Positions 1-6,571 of a stretch of 13,349 nucleotides of DNA are shown here, in pieces (within the stretch, counting starts at the first letter, position 1; every line of letters starts with the position of its first letter). The position numbers were made by a program, and so were the translations under genes. The stretch spans positions 1 to 13,349 of the forward strand of contig JAUXSZ010000098.1 in assembly GCA_030679635.1 (NCBI GenBank), given 5' to 3'. The notes beneath the pieces are model-generated. The model made no database searches and was not told where the DNA came from. It saw only the letters and a program-made list of their open reading frames with translations. This DNA is from Sulfuricurvum sp. Lineage in GTDB: Bacteria; Campylobacterota; Campylobacteria; Campylobacterales; Sulfurimonadaceae.

Positions 1-152
1 GGGCTGTGTTGATTGAAGGCGGTAAAGCAAAAGCATTGAGTGCTAAATATTTTATTGCGATCAGTTATCCATTATTAGACATGGGCGGATTTATGGGAAT
101 TATGACGATTCCTGATGCGGTTATCAAAAGTCTACAAAAAACGTTTAAATAA
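1..152 (+). CDS. C-terminal end of an unidentified protein (5' end outside window)
   Basis: An open frame runs from the window edge (first full codon at base 3) to a TAA at 150-152 and gives 49 residues ending PDAVIKSLQKTFK. It contains a hydrophobic stretch, YFIAISYPLLDMGG, followed by GFMGIMTIPD, and reads like the last strand and helix of a soluble alpha/beta domain. I do not recognise the family. The stop lies just before a GC-rich hairpin, and the next gene is on the opposite strand, so this is the end of a transcription unit. That it is coding is inferred from the continuous frame, the natural residue composition and the sensible boundary. It is too short for a functional call. Confidence 0.6.
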   Translation, partial: AVLIEGGKAKALSAKYFIAISYPLLDMGGFMGIMTIPDAVIKSLQKTFK

Positions 153-154
153 GC

Positions 155-180
155 CGTCATTCCCGCGAAGGCGGGAACTC
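155..180. repeat. REP-like GC-rich hairpin between convergent genes
   Basis: The arms TTCCCGC (160-166) and GCGGGAA (171-177) pair perfectly around a 4-base loop, inside the context CGTCATTCCCGCG...GCGGGAAC. This sequence type (CGTCATTCCCGCGNNGGCGGGAA) resembles the short dispersed palindromes found in many bacterial genomes; that comparison is from memory. It lies between the stop of the partial plus-strand gene and the stop of the minus-strand mrp gene. It could act as a bidirectional transcription stop, but it lacks a clear T-run. Copy number elsewhere in the genome cannot be seen from here. Confidence 0.6.
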
Positions 181-185
181 AGGTG

Positions 186-1226
186 TTAAATCTTAAATTC
201 TATCTCCCCTAGCATTTTCTGCACAATATCTTGATAATATTTTTTCTGTGTTTCATTGCCCAACGCTACTGGCGGCTCGCCATTATCAGAACCTTCACGA
301 ATATCCATATCAATCGGAATCTGCCCTAGCAATTTTAGATTGTACCGCTCGCATAGACGTTCTCCTCCGCCTGTTCCAAAGATGTCATAACGGTTTTTGG
401 TATCGGGAGCGATAAAGTAGCTCATATTTTCGACCAATCCTGCCATGGGGACATGAATGTCTTGAAACATTCGGATGGCACGGCTGACATCATCGGAGGC
501 TACGAGTTGCGGAGTCGTGACAATGACGCCTGCCGTGATCGGGAGCTCTTGAGCCATGGTGAGTTGTATATCACCGGTTCCCGGAGGCATGTCGATAACC
601 ATAAAATCGAGCTCTCCCCACTCTACATCTTCGAGAAACTGAATGAGGGCCGATACGGCAACCGATGAGCGCCATACGAGAGGGGTATCGGAAGTGGGCG
701 TTGTTAACGCGACACTCATTATTTTGATTCCGTAATTTTCGCTTGGGACGATTTTGTTGTCGTCATTCCAGGTGATTTTTTCCAGATCGGTATTGGTGAG
801 TCTCGGAACATTGGGGCCATAGACATCGGCATCGAGCAATCCGACTTTGTACCCAAGCTGTGCCAGGGCAATCGCCAAATTGACACTGACGGTGCTTTTT
901 CCGACCCCACCCTTACCGCTGGTTATGGCAATAACGTTTGCAGCATAGGGGGCACGGTTGTTCGGTGTTGCGGTGGTTCCGTAATTGGTGTCTTTGGACA
1001 CTTGCGCTTTTTTGGTAATGTTTAGCGATTTGAGTTCGTGCGAAAAGGCCGCTTCAATCGCTGTTTTTACCGTTAGATAGGAGTCATCACTGACGGTGAG
1101 CAGTTCAATATTTGCGTTTCCATCGGTGACTTTGACGGAAGAGATCAGCTTTAAATCACCGATAGTTCGGCTAAGTCCCGGATATTCAAGGGCGCTGATC
1201 GCTTCTGTTAGAGCTTTAGTGTTCAT
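186..1226 (-). CDS. mrp: Mrp/ApbC/NBP35-family P-loop ATPase (iron-sulfur carrier type)
   Basis: The protein is 346 aa from the chosen start, the usual length for bacterial Mrp. Residues about 1-80 form the N-terminal DUF59/MIP18-like domain. The ATPase domain follows, with the deviant Walker A motif GKGGVGKST at residues 104-112 and the switch motif DMPPGTGD. Family members bind a bridging 4Fe-4S cluster through a C-terminal CxxC and pass it to apo-proteins in the cytoplasm. Here that position reads APDT (residues 273-276, bases 399-410), so the usual ligands are missing, and the only nearby Cys is in GERLCERYN. The start MNTKAL at 1226 was preferred over an in-frame ATG at 1304 because it has AGAGG eight bases upstream (1235-1239) and overlaps the preceding stop by 11 bases, as expected for translational coupling. 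It is the last gene of a three-gene operon. The family call is certain; cluster carriage by this copy is doubtful. Confidence 0.93.
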   Translation of the reverse strand: MNTKALTEAISALEYPGLSRTIGDLKLISSVKVTDGNANIELLTVSDDSYLTVKTAIEAAFSHELKSLNITKKAQVSKDTNYGTTATPNNRAPYAANVIAITSGKGGVGKSTVSVNLAIALAQLGYKVGLLDADVYGPNVPRLTNTDLEKITWNDDNKIVPSENYGIKIMSVALTTPTSDTPLVWRSSVAVSALIQFLEDVEWGELDFMVIDMPPGTGDIQLTMAQELPITAGVIVTTPQLVASDDVSRAIRMFQDIHVPMAGLVENMSYFIAPDTKNRYDIFGTGGGERLCERYNLKLLGQIPIDMDIREGSDNGEPPVALGNETQKKYYQDIVQKMLGEIEFKI

Positions 1227-1590
1227 AAGGGTTGCCTCTGCTTTCTCTGGCAAGGAGTGATTTTGTGCCATTGGATTTTTGGGCGAGTCTTGTAAGGGGA
1301 GCACGCGCAGCCGGATATTGCAAACTCAGAGTGTGATAGGTATTGATCCGATCATCAATGAGGAGATTGAGTGAGGAGAGGACTCCGTTGATGGTTCCAA
1401 GCGCCTCCGACTCGTTGAGGAGCTCTTTGATCAACATTTCGCGCGAGTGCATTTGCAATGCAAGACCATTTTGGCGACCGATTGCAATAAAATCACCGGC
1501 ACTTAAATACAGACCGGAATAAAAAGTATTTAAAAAATGGTTCTCAAGTACAATGAATTTACTGCGTACTTCTTGTTGGCGTTTTTTCAT
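1216..1590 (-). CDS. Small mostly helical protein of unknown function
   Basis: The product is 124 aa, starting MKKRQQEVRSKF. It has no signal peptide, membrane segment or cysteine. Residues about 45-90 are probably helical, with a hydrophobic repeat (MLIKELLNESEALGTINGVL), and the last 30 residues are basic and probably unstructured (RAPLTRLAQKSNGTKSLL). I do not recognise the family. The start ATG at 1590 overlaps the TGA of the LRV gene in an ATGA (1587-1590), and the 3' end overlaps the mrp start by 11 bases, so the three genes are very likely translated from one message. This coupling is the main support for it being a real gene. A link to Fe-S handling is possible from context only. Confidence 0.75.
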   Translation of the reverse strand: MKKRQQEVRSKFIVLENHFLNTFYSGLYLSAGDFIAIGRQNGLALQMHSREMLIKELLNESEALGTINGVLSSLNLLIDDRINTYHTLSLQYPAARAPLTRLAQKSNGTKSLLARESRGNPYEH

Positions 1591-2192
1591 CCTCTGGCAT
1601 CCAAATTTGCCTGGGCCGCTTTGGTCACATCGACATCATTGTCTTTGAGTAAACTTTCAAGTATCTCTTTGGGTGCTGAACGGTTTTCTGCGAGGCGCAT
1701 GCGAACCATTTTGTCATTGTCATCCGCTAGGATTTTGAGGAGCTTGAGGGGAGTGTTCGGATTCCCGGAAAGACCATCGCGAACAATCTTCTCATCACTG
1801 AAAAATTTCTCTAAAACGTCAGAAGGGGTTGATGGATTGGTGGCAACCAATGCGCGAACCAAATTAATGGTATCAAGCGCCAAATGGCGTAACACTTCAA
1901 CGGGGGTATGGGGATTCTTGGCAACAGCCCAGCGAGCACCCATATCCACCGGATTTTGAGAAATATCGATGAGCAGATCCACCATGATTGGGCTGTATTC
2001 TTTTTCACGCTCATACACAGAGGTCCGCAGGGACAGATTCATAGCAACTTGACCGACAAGCTGTTTGTGTGTTTTAAACGCATTGTAAATCGTCTGTACG
2101 TCGTCAATCGGAAGGGTTATGTCTTCGAGCAATTCGATAAGAGTATCGGTATCGGCATGTTCAATAGCATTGCGGATGGCTTCGGTGTTCAT
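1587..2192 (-). CDS. Leucine-rich-repeat-variant (LRV) protein
   Basis: The product is 201 aa and cytoplasmic, with no signal peptide. The C-terminal half holds about four tandem repeats of 25-26 residues with the LRV pattern (V)R-x-x-(L/V)-A-x-NP-x-TP-x-x-(L/V)L. Examples are AVAKNPHTPVEVL, LVATNPSTPSDVL, GLSGNPNTPLKLL and the more diverged RLAENRSAPKEIL. LRV proteins form an alternating alpha/3-10 right-handed solenoid. The Azotobacter vinelandii prototype carries an N-terminal 4Fe-4S cluster and is encoded near nitrogen-fixation genes. This copy contains no cysteine, so it cannot bind such a cluster itself. A good Shine-Dalgarno, AAAGGAG, precedes the ATG at 2192. It is the first gene of the operon ending in mrp, facing the rhodanese operon across a shared regulatory region. 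It is probably a protein-binding scaffold whose partner is unknown. Confidence 0.85.
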   Translation of the reverse strand: MNTEAIRNAIEHADTDTLIELLEDITLPIDDVQTIYNAFKTHKQLVGQVAMNLSLRTSVYEREKEYSPIMVDLLIDISQNPVDMGARWAVAKNPHTPVEVLRHLALDTINLVRALVATNPSTPSDVLEKFFSDEKIVRDGLSGNPNTPLKLLKILADDNDKMVRMRLAENRSAPKEILESLLKDNDVDVTKAAQANLDARG

Positions 2193-2344
2193 AGGGCGAA
2201 CTCCTTTGAGTTAATGAAATAATGTATGTGGGATACTATCTAAAACTGATTAAACAACGACTTTTAGTCCAATATTGTAAGTTATCTAAAAGTTATATTT
2301 TTAATAAGTAAACGAAAAAAAACACTAACTCATTGTAGAAGATG

Positions 2345-2370
2345 CAATTGTGACGATTATGTAACAATTG
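2345..2370. promoter_or_regulatory. Candidate regulator-binding dyad (26 bases)
   Basis: The left arm CAATTGTGAC (2345-2354) and right arm GTAACAATTG (2361-2370) are inverted repeats with one mismatch in ten, separated by GATTAT. The half-site TTGTGA resembles those of CRP/FNR-family regulators, but the half-sites are spaced more widely than the classical CRP site, so the regulator is not assigned. The centre lies about 80 bases upstream of the transcription start predicted from the TATAAT box, a position suited to an activator of the rhodanese-molybdoenzyme operon. The site is visible in the sequence; its function is inferred. Confidence 0.5.
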
Positions 2371-2426
2371 GTAATCCAATGGTAAAAATTCAACAGAAAT
2401 TTACGCGTTATTAAGAGTGGCAAACC

Positions 2427-2432
2427 TATAAT
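2427..2432 (+). promoter_or_regulatory. Predicted -10 box for the rhodanese-molybdoenzyme operon
   Basis: A perfect TATAAT lies 83 bases upstream of the rhodanese ATG. No consensus -35 hexamer is found at the expected distance. This is common in Campylobacterota, where the -35 region is weakly conserved, and would also fit an activator-dependent promoter. A start near 2439 would leave a leader of about 77 bases that includes the dyad at 2456-2479. Confidence 0.45.
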
Positions 2433-2455
2433 GGGCACGGTATTCTACAAAAATA

Positions 2456-2479
2456 GCTGTATCGAATACGTGATACAGC
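2456..2479. promoter_or_regulatory. Perfect inverted repeat in the predicted leader (operator or hairpin)
   Basis: The arms GCTGTATC (2456-2463) and GATACAGC (2472-2479) pair perfectly across an 8-base spacer. The element lies just downstream of the predicted transcription start and 36 bases before the rhodanese ATG. It could be a repressor operator or, in RNA, an 8-bp hairpin in the leader. The two options cannot be separated from sequence alone. Confidence 0.45.
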
Positions 2480-2515
2480 AATAAAATATTTAATTTTAGT
2501 GAAAAAGGAGCATGG

Positions 2516-3634
2516 ATGAATAGATTGTTAACTACACTCTGTTTAGCGGCGTCACTGTCTGCTGCTAATGTAATAGCAGCTGATTATGTGAACAAAAACA
2601 TTCTTATTTCTGCGGATGAAGCGGTCAAGCTTATCGGCAATCCAAAAGTGATGTTTGTCTCAGGGGATAATGAAGACATTTACAAGCTAGGGCATGTGAA
2701 GGGTTCAGTTGAGATGTATGCTCACCACTTGCACCATTCAGAAATTGATGGAGAGATGCACTGTGCACCTTTATATCGCTGTGTGGATGATGCCCAAGCG
2801 CTCATCGGCAAAAAAGGGATCAGCAACGATATGACGATCATTGCGTACGATGACTTTAAAGGTCCGAATGCGACAGGTGTTTATTCGTTTTTTGACAGTT
2901 TCGGTCACAAAAACATCAAAGTACTTAACGGCGGACGTGCAGCTATTATGGCGGCTGATCCGGCTCAAAAAGAGTATGATGCAGCGAATAAAGATTTAAA
3001 AGCGATCAACAAAGCACAAAAAGACGATAAAGAAAAACTCAAAAAAGCGACCGATGCTGAGAAAGCGGTTCTTGAAGCGTCTATCGCAAAAGCGCAAAGT
3101 GACATGACGGCATTGAAAACCAAAATGGCTGAGATTGAAACGCGTCTTATGGTGGTCAAAGGTGACGAAAGCGTTACCGCCAAAACGTATAAAATTGATC
3201 CTAAGAAAATCAAATACAGCGTTATCGCCGATAAAATCGAAGTCAAACATGCGATGGATGATATCCTGAAAAATGGTAAAAAATCTAAATTTGTTATTAT
3301 CGACTCTCGCGGTATCGCCGAAATTATCGGTGAGCGTAAAATGGATAACGTAGCACGGGGCGGACATATTCCTGGGTCTACTTTCATTGAGTGGAGTCGT
3401 ATTTCAGATGCTGATAAAAAACTTTCTTTTAAATCTGCAGATGAGATCCAAAAAGTGTATGATAGCTATGGCGTAACCAAAGACAAAACGGTTTATGCGT
3501 ATTGTCAAGTAGGCGCTGGTCGCGGATCTGAACACATTACAGCGCTTCAATTGCTCGGCTACAAAAACGTCAAAGTCTTCACTGGAAGCTGGGATGTTTG
3601 GGGTAACGACATGAACCTTCCGATTAAACGATAA
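2516..3634 (+). CDS. Periplasmic two-domain rhodanese (sulfurtransferase) with coiled-coil linker
   Basis: The product is 372 aa, with a Sec signal peptide at residues about 1-22 (cleavage near VIA-AD), so it acts in the periplasm. Residues about 28-145 form a rhodanese domain whose catalytic position reads YDDF (Asp112-Asp113) instead of Cys. It also carries an unusual Cys83/Cys89 pair. Residues about 149-212 are Lys/Ala/Glu-rich and predicted coiled coil, an insertion not found in standard two-domain thiosulfate sulfurtransferases. Residues about 225-372 form the active rhodanese domain, with Cys330 in the loop CQVGAGR and the typical ending GSWDVWGN. Such enzymes move sulfane sulfur through a Cys persulfide. 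The gene has a strong Shine-Dalgarno (AAGGAG) and leads the operon, 15 bases before the molybdoenzyme alpha gene. Its periplasmic location argues against a role in sulfurating the Mo cofactor, as cytoplasmic FdhD does. It more likely handles a sulfur or selenium substrate or product of the enzyme, but that is inferred. Confidence 0.9.
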   Translation: MNRLLTTLCLAASLSAANVIAADYVNKNILISADEAVKLIGNPKVMFVSGDNEDIYKLGHVKGSVEMYAHHLHHSEIDGEMHCAPLYRCVDDAQALIGKKGISNDMTIIAYDDFKGPNATGVYSFFDSFGHKNIKVLNGGRAAIMAADPAQKEYDAANKDLKAINKAQKDDKEKLKKATDAEKAVLEASIAKAQSDMTALKTKMAEIETRLMVVKGDESVTAKTYKIDPKKIKYSVIADKIEVKHAMDDILKNGKKSKFVIIDSRGIAEIIGERKMDNVARGGHIPGSTFIEWSRISDADKKLSFKSADEIQKVYDSYGVTKDKTVYAYCQVGAGRGSEHITALQLLGYKNVKVFTGSWDVWGNDMNLPIKR

Positions 3635-3649
3635 GGCAAAGGTGAAAAT

Positions 3650-6562
3650 ATGACAAAAGTAATGAACAATAATCGTCGCGATTTCTTGAAGGTTTCAGGA
3701 ATGACGGCAGCATTGGTGGCTTCACAAGGGTCACTTTTTGCAAAAACAAATGTAATGTCGGTTGAAAACGGTAAAGAAAATTACCCGAACACCAACTATA
3801 CCGAAGATATGTACCGTAACGAGTTTGCGTTTACGTACGGTAAAAAAGAAGAGCACGGTTTTGCATACCACTGTGTAAACTGCCAAGGTAACTGTGCATG
3901 GGAAGTTTGGTCTAACAACGGTGTTGTTACTCGTGAAAACCAATCGGCTCGCTATCCGGTTATCAATGCTAAGATCCCTGACTTTAACCCGCGCGGATGT
4001 AACAAAGGGGTTCAGCACTCACAAGTGATGTACCAAAAAGATCGTATCCTCTACCCAATGCAACGTGTTGGTGAGCGTGGAGAAGGTAAATGGAAACGTA
4101 TTAGCTGGGATGAAGCTGCTGAGCACGTCTGCCAAGAGATTTTTGACTGTATGACCGATCCACAACGCGGGCCGGACAAGTTGATGGTTCACGCCGGTAC
4201 GGGTCTTTTGACGGAAGGGCGTCGCGGTGCTCCATTGCGTTTTTCTACTCAATTGGGCGCAATTCGTATTTATCCGTCATCATACCTAGGAGACATGTTC
4301 TCCGGTGCGGCGATTGCCTACGGTGAGGGTAACGTTGGTTGTACGTGGGATTTCATGTATACCGTCGATACGGCTGTTATGTGGGGCGGTAATCCGTCAG
4401 TTTCTCGTATTCCTGATGCTCACTTCGTATGGGAAGGTAAGTATAACGGTGCTAAAATCATCGTTATTACTCCTGAGTTCAATGCGACGGCTAAATCAGC
4501 AGATCTTTGGATCCCGATCAAAGCCGGTTCTGATAATATTTTGGCAATGAGCGTTATTCAGGTCATTTTGGCAGAAAAGCTTTACAAACCAGAATTCATG
4601 AAAACGTTTACGGATCTTCCGTTCTTGGTCGATGTGGAAACACAAAAAATGATCCGTCGTTCAGACATGGAACATGCGGCAAACGAAGAAGATCATCATA
4701 AATTTGAAGAGCAATTTTACTCTATGAATAAAGCAACGGGGAAACCTGCATTGATGCCGGCTACTGAAGGTAGTTCAATCAAATCACTACGCCTTGATGA
4801 ACAGGGAATTGTTCCCGAGCTTGAAGGGACATGGACGATCAAAGATATCCATGGAGCTGATCGTAAAGTTACGACAGTTTTCGAAATGCTCAAAAAATCG
4901 GCAGCTAAATTTGCTCCGGAAGTTACGAAAGACATTACGGGCGTTCACCCTGATACCGTTCGTGTGCTTGCTCGTGACATAGCGCTTCCAAAAGTAGTAG
5001 AGATTACGACCGGTTTCTCATTGAACAAATACTTCAACGGTGTTATGTCTATTTGGAACATCTCTTCAATCTGTGGTTTGACAGGTCGTATGGGACCATA
5101 CGGCGGACTCAATACAGAAAATGAGTTCCAGCTCTCCGGCCTTGGCGTATTGGCAGGATTCAGCGGCAAATACAACGCTCGTTTCGGTTCTGGATTCGTA
5201 GGTGAGTTCGTATTCGGTGACGGTATGAAAACATTTGACAAATATTTCAGTGACGAAGACGTCAAGCGTGCGCAAAACGGCATGTCTAAAAAAGAGTACA
5301 TGACGGTACTACAAGAGATGCTTGACCAAGGCAATAACAACAACGTCAACTTGGAGTCAAAACACGGAAACGTGAATAAACCATGGTGGCAGCCTGACTG
5401 CGCCTTGATTGTTGCTGACTCTAAATTCCGTCGTAATAAAGGGAATGAATATCGCAAGGCGTTCTTGAAGAAAACGAAATTCTACGGTTACGTAGACTAT
5501 CGTATGAGCGAAGCCGCGCAATTTGCGGATATCTTGTTGCCTGCCAAATCACACTACGAGGTTTATGACCTTCGTACAAGTCCGGGTTACCACCGTTTTA
5601 CCAACTTGGCTCAACCGGTTGCGAACATCAAAAATGTCGGTGAGGCAATGGACGAGTGGTCAATGTTTACATTGCTTGCTAAAAAAATGGAAGAGATGGC
5701 AAACCGTCCGGAAAACATCGGTAAAGCAAAAGTAAAAGACCATGTGAAATACGCAAAACCGGGTTTCCATGACTTGACGATTTTCCATAAAGAGTACACG
5801 AACACCGATGCTGAGTCTGAGGGTGCCGGTGAAAACTATCTCGGTACTGATAAAATGGCCGTTCAAGCTGCATTGGAAAAATGTGAGCAGTATGAGCCAT
5901 GGACAATGGAGAAAATGTACAAAGTAGGCGGATTCTTGCTGATCAATGAAAAAGCGGCAAAAAGTTCACCATTGTACTCAGACCGTCCATACAGCTCTAT
6001 GGAATATCACCTGTATAAATTTGAGCGTCTTGAGACACTCTCTGGTCGCCAAACGTTCTACGTTGACCATGAGATGTACATCAAGATGGGTGCTGCTACG
6101 AACACGGGTATGGAAGGGATTCGTCCACAAAACAAAGACTATCCGTACATTTTCATGACACCGCATGCCCGTTGGTCGATTCACTCGAACTATAAAACAT
6201 CTCGTACGTTATTGCGTCTCCAGCGTGGTGTCCCTGCAATTCAAATCAACCGTGTGGTTGCAGAATCTAAAGGGATCAAAGACGGCGATACGATTCGCAT
6301 CTTTAACGTTTTGGGTGAGTTTTATGCAAACGCAAAACTCTCCTCCTCTGCTCCTGCCGATGGACTCGTACTGGAGCATGGATGGGAACCGTATATGTAT
6401 TTGAAAAATAAAGGTCACAATGAAGTGGTTCCAACAGGGATGAATCTTCTTGAGATGGCTGATGGCTGGGGTCACTTGAAATTTGGTGGTCTATGGGACG
6501 GTAACCAGTACGCATACGATGGCGCCGTCAATTACGAAAAATCAACCGACGTACAGTATTAA
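3650..6562 (+). CDS. Type II DMSO-reductase-family molybdoenzyme, catalytic alpha subunit
   Basis: The product is 970 aa, with a twin-arginine signal (NRRDFLK, residues 8-14, then a hydrophobic stretch), so it is exported folded to the periplasm. The N-terminal Fe-S site is His74-x3-Cys78-x3-Cys82-x34-Cys117, the His-Cys3 pattern specific to the type II group (NarG, SerA, ClrA/PcrA, DdhA, EbdA). Asp215 in YLGDMF sits where this group has its Asp molybdenum ligand. The C-terminal dinucleotide-binding domain (about 825-945) has TPHARWSIHS and LEHGWEPYMY, which resemble the Ebd/Ddh/Ser branch more than NarG. The length matches ethylbenzene dehydrogenase alpha (about 976 aa) and is well short of NarG (about 1250). 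It would bind Mo-bisMGD and one 4Fe-4S cluster. Substrate candidates from the family are dimethyl sulfide, selenate, chlorate/perchlorate and hydrocarbons. The neighbouring rhodanese favours a sulfur or selenium compound, but the substrate is unknown. Beta follows after 9 bases. Confidence 0.93.
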   Translation: MTKVMNNNRRDFLKVSGMTAALVASQGSLFAKTNVMSVENGKENYPNTNYTEDMYRNEFAFTYGKKEEHGFAYHCVNCQGNCAWEVWSNNGVVTRENQSARYPVINAKIPDFNPRGCNKGVQHSQVMYQKDRILYPMQRVGERGEGKWKRISWDEAAEHVCQEIFDCMTDPQRGPDKLMVHAGTGLLTEGRRGAPLRFSTQLGAIRIYPSSYLGDMFSGAAIAYGEGNVGCTWDFMYTVDTAVMWGGNPSVSRIPDAHFVWEGKYNGAKIIVITPEFNATAKSADLWIPIKAGSDNILAMSVIQVILAEKLYKPEFMKTFTDLPFLVDVETQKMIRRSDMEHAANEEDHHKFEEQFYSMNKATGKPALMPATEGSSIKSLRLDEQGIVPELEGTWTIKDIHGADRKVTTVFEMLKKSAAKFAPEVTKDITGVHPDTVRVLARDIALPKVVEITTGFSLNKYFNGVMSIWNISSICGLTGRMGPYGGLNTENEFQLSGLGVLAGFSGKYNARFGSGFVGEFVFGDGMKTFDKYFSDEDVKRAQNGMSKKEYMTVLQEMLDQGNNNNVNLESKHGNVNKPWWQPDCALIVADSKFRRNKGNEYRKAFLKKTKFYGYVDYRMSEAAQFADILLPAKSHYEVYDLRTSPGYHRFTNLAQPVANIKNVGEAMDEWSMFTLLAKKMEEMANRPENIGKAKVKDHVKYAKPGFHDLTIFHKEYTNTDAESEGAGENYLGTDKMAVQAALEKCEQYEPWTMEKMYKVGGFLLINEKAAKSSPLYSDRPYSSMEYHLYKFERLETLSGRQTFYVDHEMYIKMGAATNTGMEGIRPQNKDYPYIFMTPHARWSIHSNYKTSRTLLRLQRGVPAIQINRVVAESKGIKDGDTIRIFNVLGEFYANAKLSSSAPADGLVLEHGWEPYMYLKNKGHNEVVPTGMNLLEMADGWGHLKFGGLWDGNQYAYDGAVNYEKSTDVQY

Positions 6563-6571
6563 GGGGAATGA

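Larger units (their letters stand above)
2193..2515. other. Divergent AT-rich regulatory region between the LRV and rhodanese operons
   Basis: These 323 bases contain no credible gene. They hold the Shine-Dalgarno of the LRV gene at the left end (AAAGGAG on the minus strand) and that of the rhodanese gene at the right end (AAGGAG before the ATG at 2516). Between them are a 26-base dyad at 2345-2370, a TATAAT at 2427-2432, and a perfect 8-base-arm dyad at 2456-2479. A 9-base direct repeat, TATCTAAAA, occurs at 2237-2245 and again at 2283-2291. No convincing minus-strand promoter hexamers stand out. The architecture suggests that the molybdoenzyme operon is under specific transcriptional control. 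Confidence 0.7.

Noticed and set aside
1227..1304. Longer Mrp start adding 26 residues
   Set aside because: There is no Shine-Dalgarno at 1304 and it would overlap the upstream gene by nearly 90 bases; the start at 1226 has AGAGG and a coupled stop.
1537..1959. Plus-strand open frame of 140 codons opposite the LRV and small-protein genes
   Set aside because: It covers parts of two overlapping genes on the other strand that have clear repeat structure and coupling; its Ser/Leu/Arg-rich composition is typical of antisense reading.
2367..2380. Short dyad ATTGG-N4-CCAAT, the size of an FNR/NNR site
   Set aside because: It overlaps the stronger 26-base dyad, its half-sites do not match TTGAT or TTAAC, and five-base arms are expected by chance.
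2416..2450. Sigma-54 promoter (GG-N10-GC) near TGGCAAAC and GGGCACGG
   Set aside because: Neither GG pair has GC at the required spacing; the perfect TATAAT is the better promoter call.
2965..3387. Antisense open frame of 140 codons inside the rhodanese gene (and a second one at 2996-3367)
   Set aside because: It lies opposite a well-supported gene, its low-complexity Ser/Leu/Phe composition mirrors the Lys/Ala-rich sense strand, and it lacks a convincing start context.
4945..5457. Antisense open frame of 170 codons inside the alpha subunit gene
   Set aside because: The sense strand is conserved type II molybdoenzyme sequence; the antisense product shows no recognisable motif and is a by-product of codon bias.
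3650..6562. Formate dehydrogenase or other type I/III molybdoenzyme with selenocysteine
   Set aside because: No in-frame TGA is present, and the His-Cys3 motif with a candidate Asp ligand is specific to the type II group.
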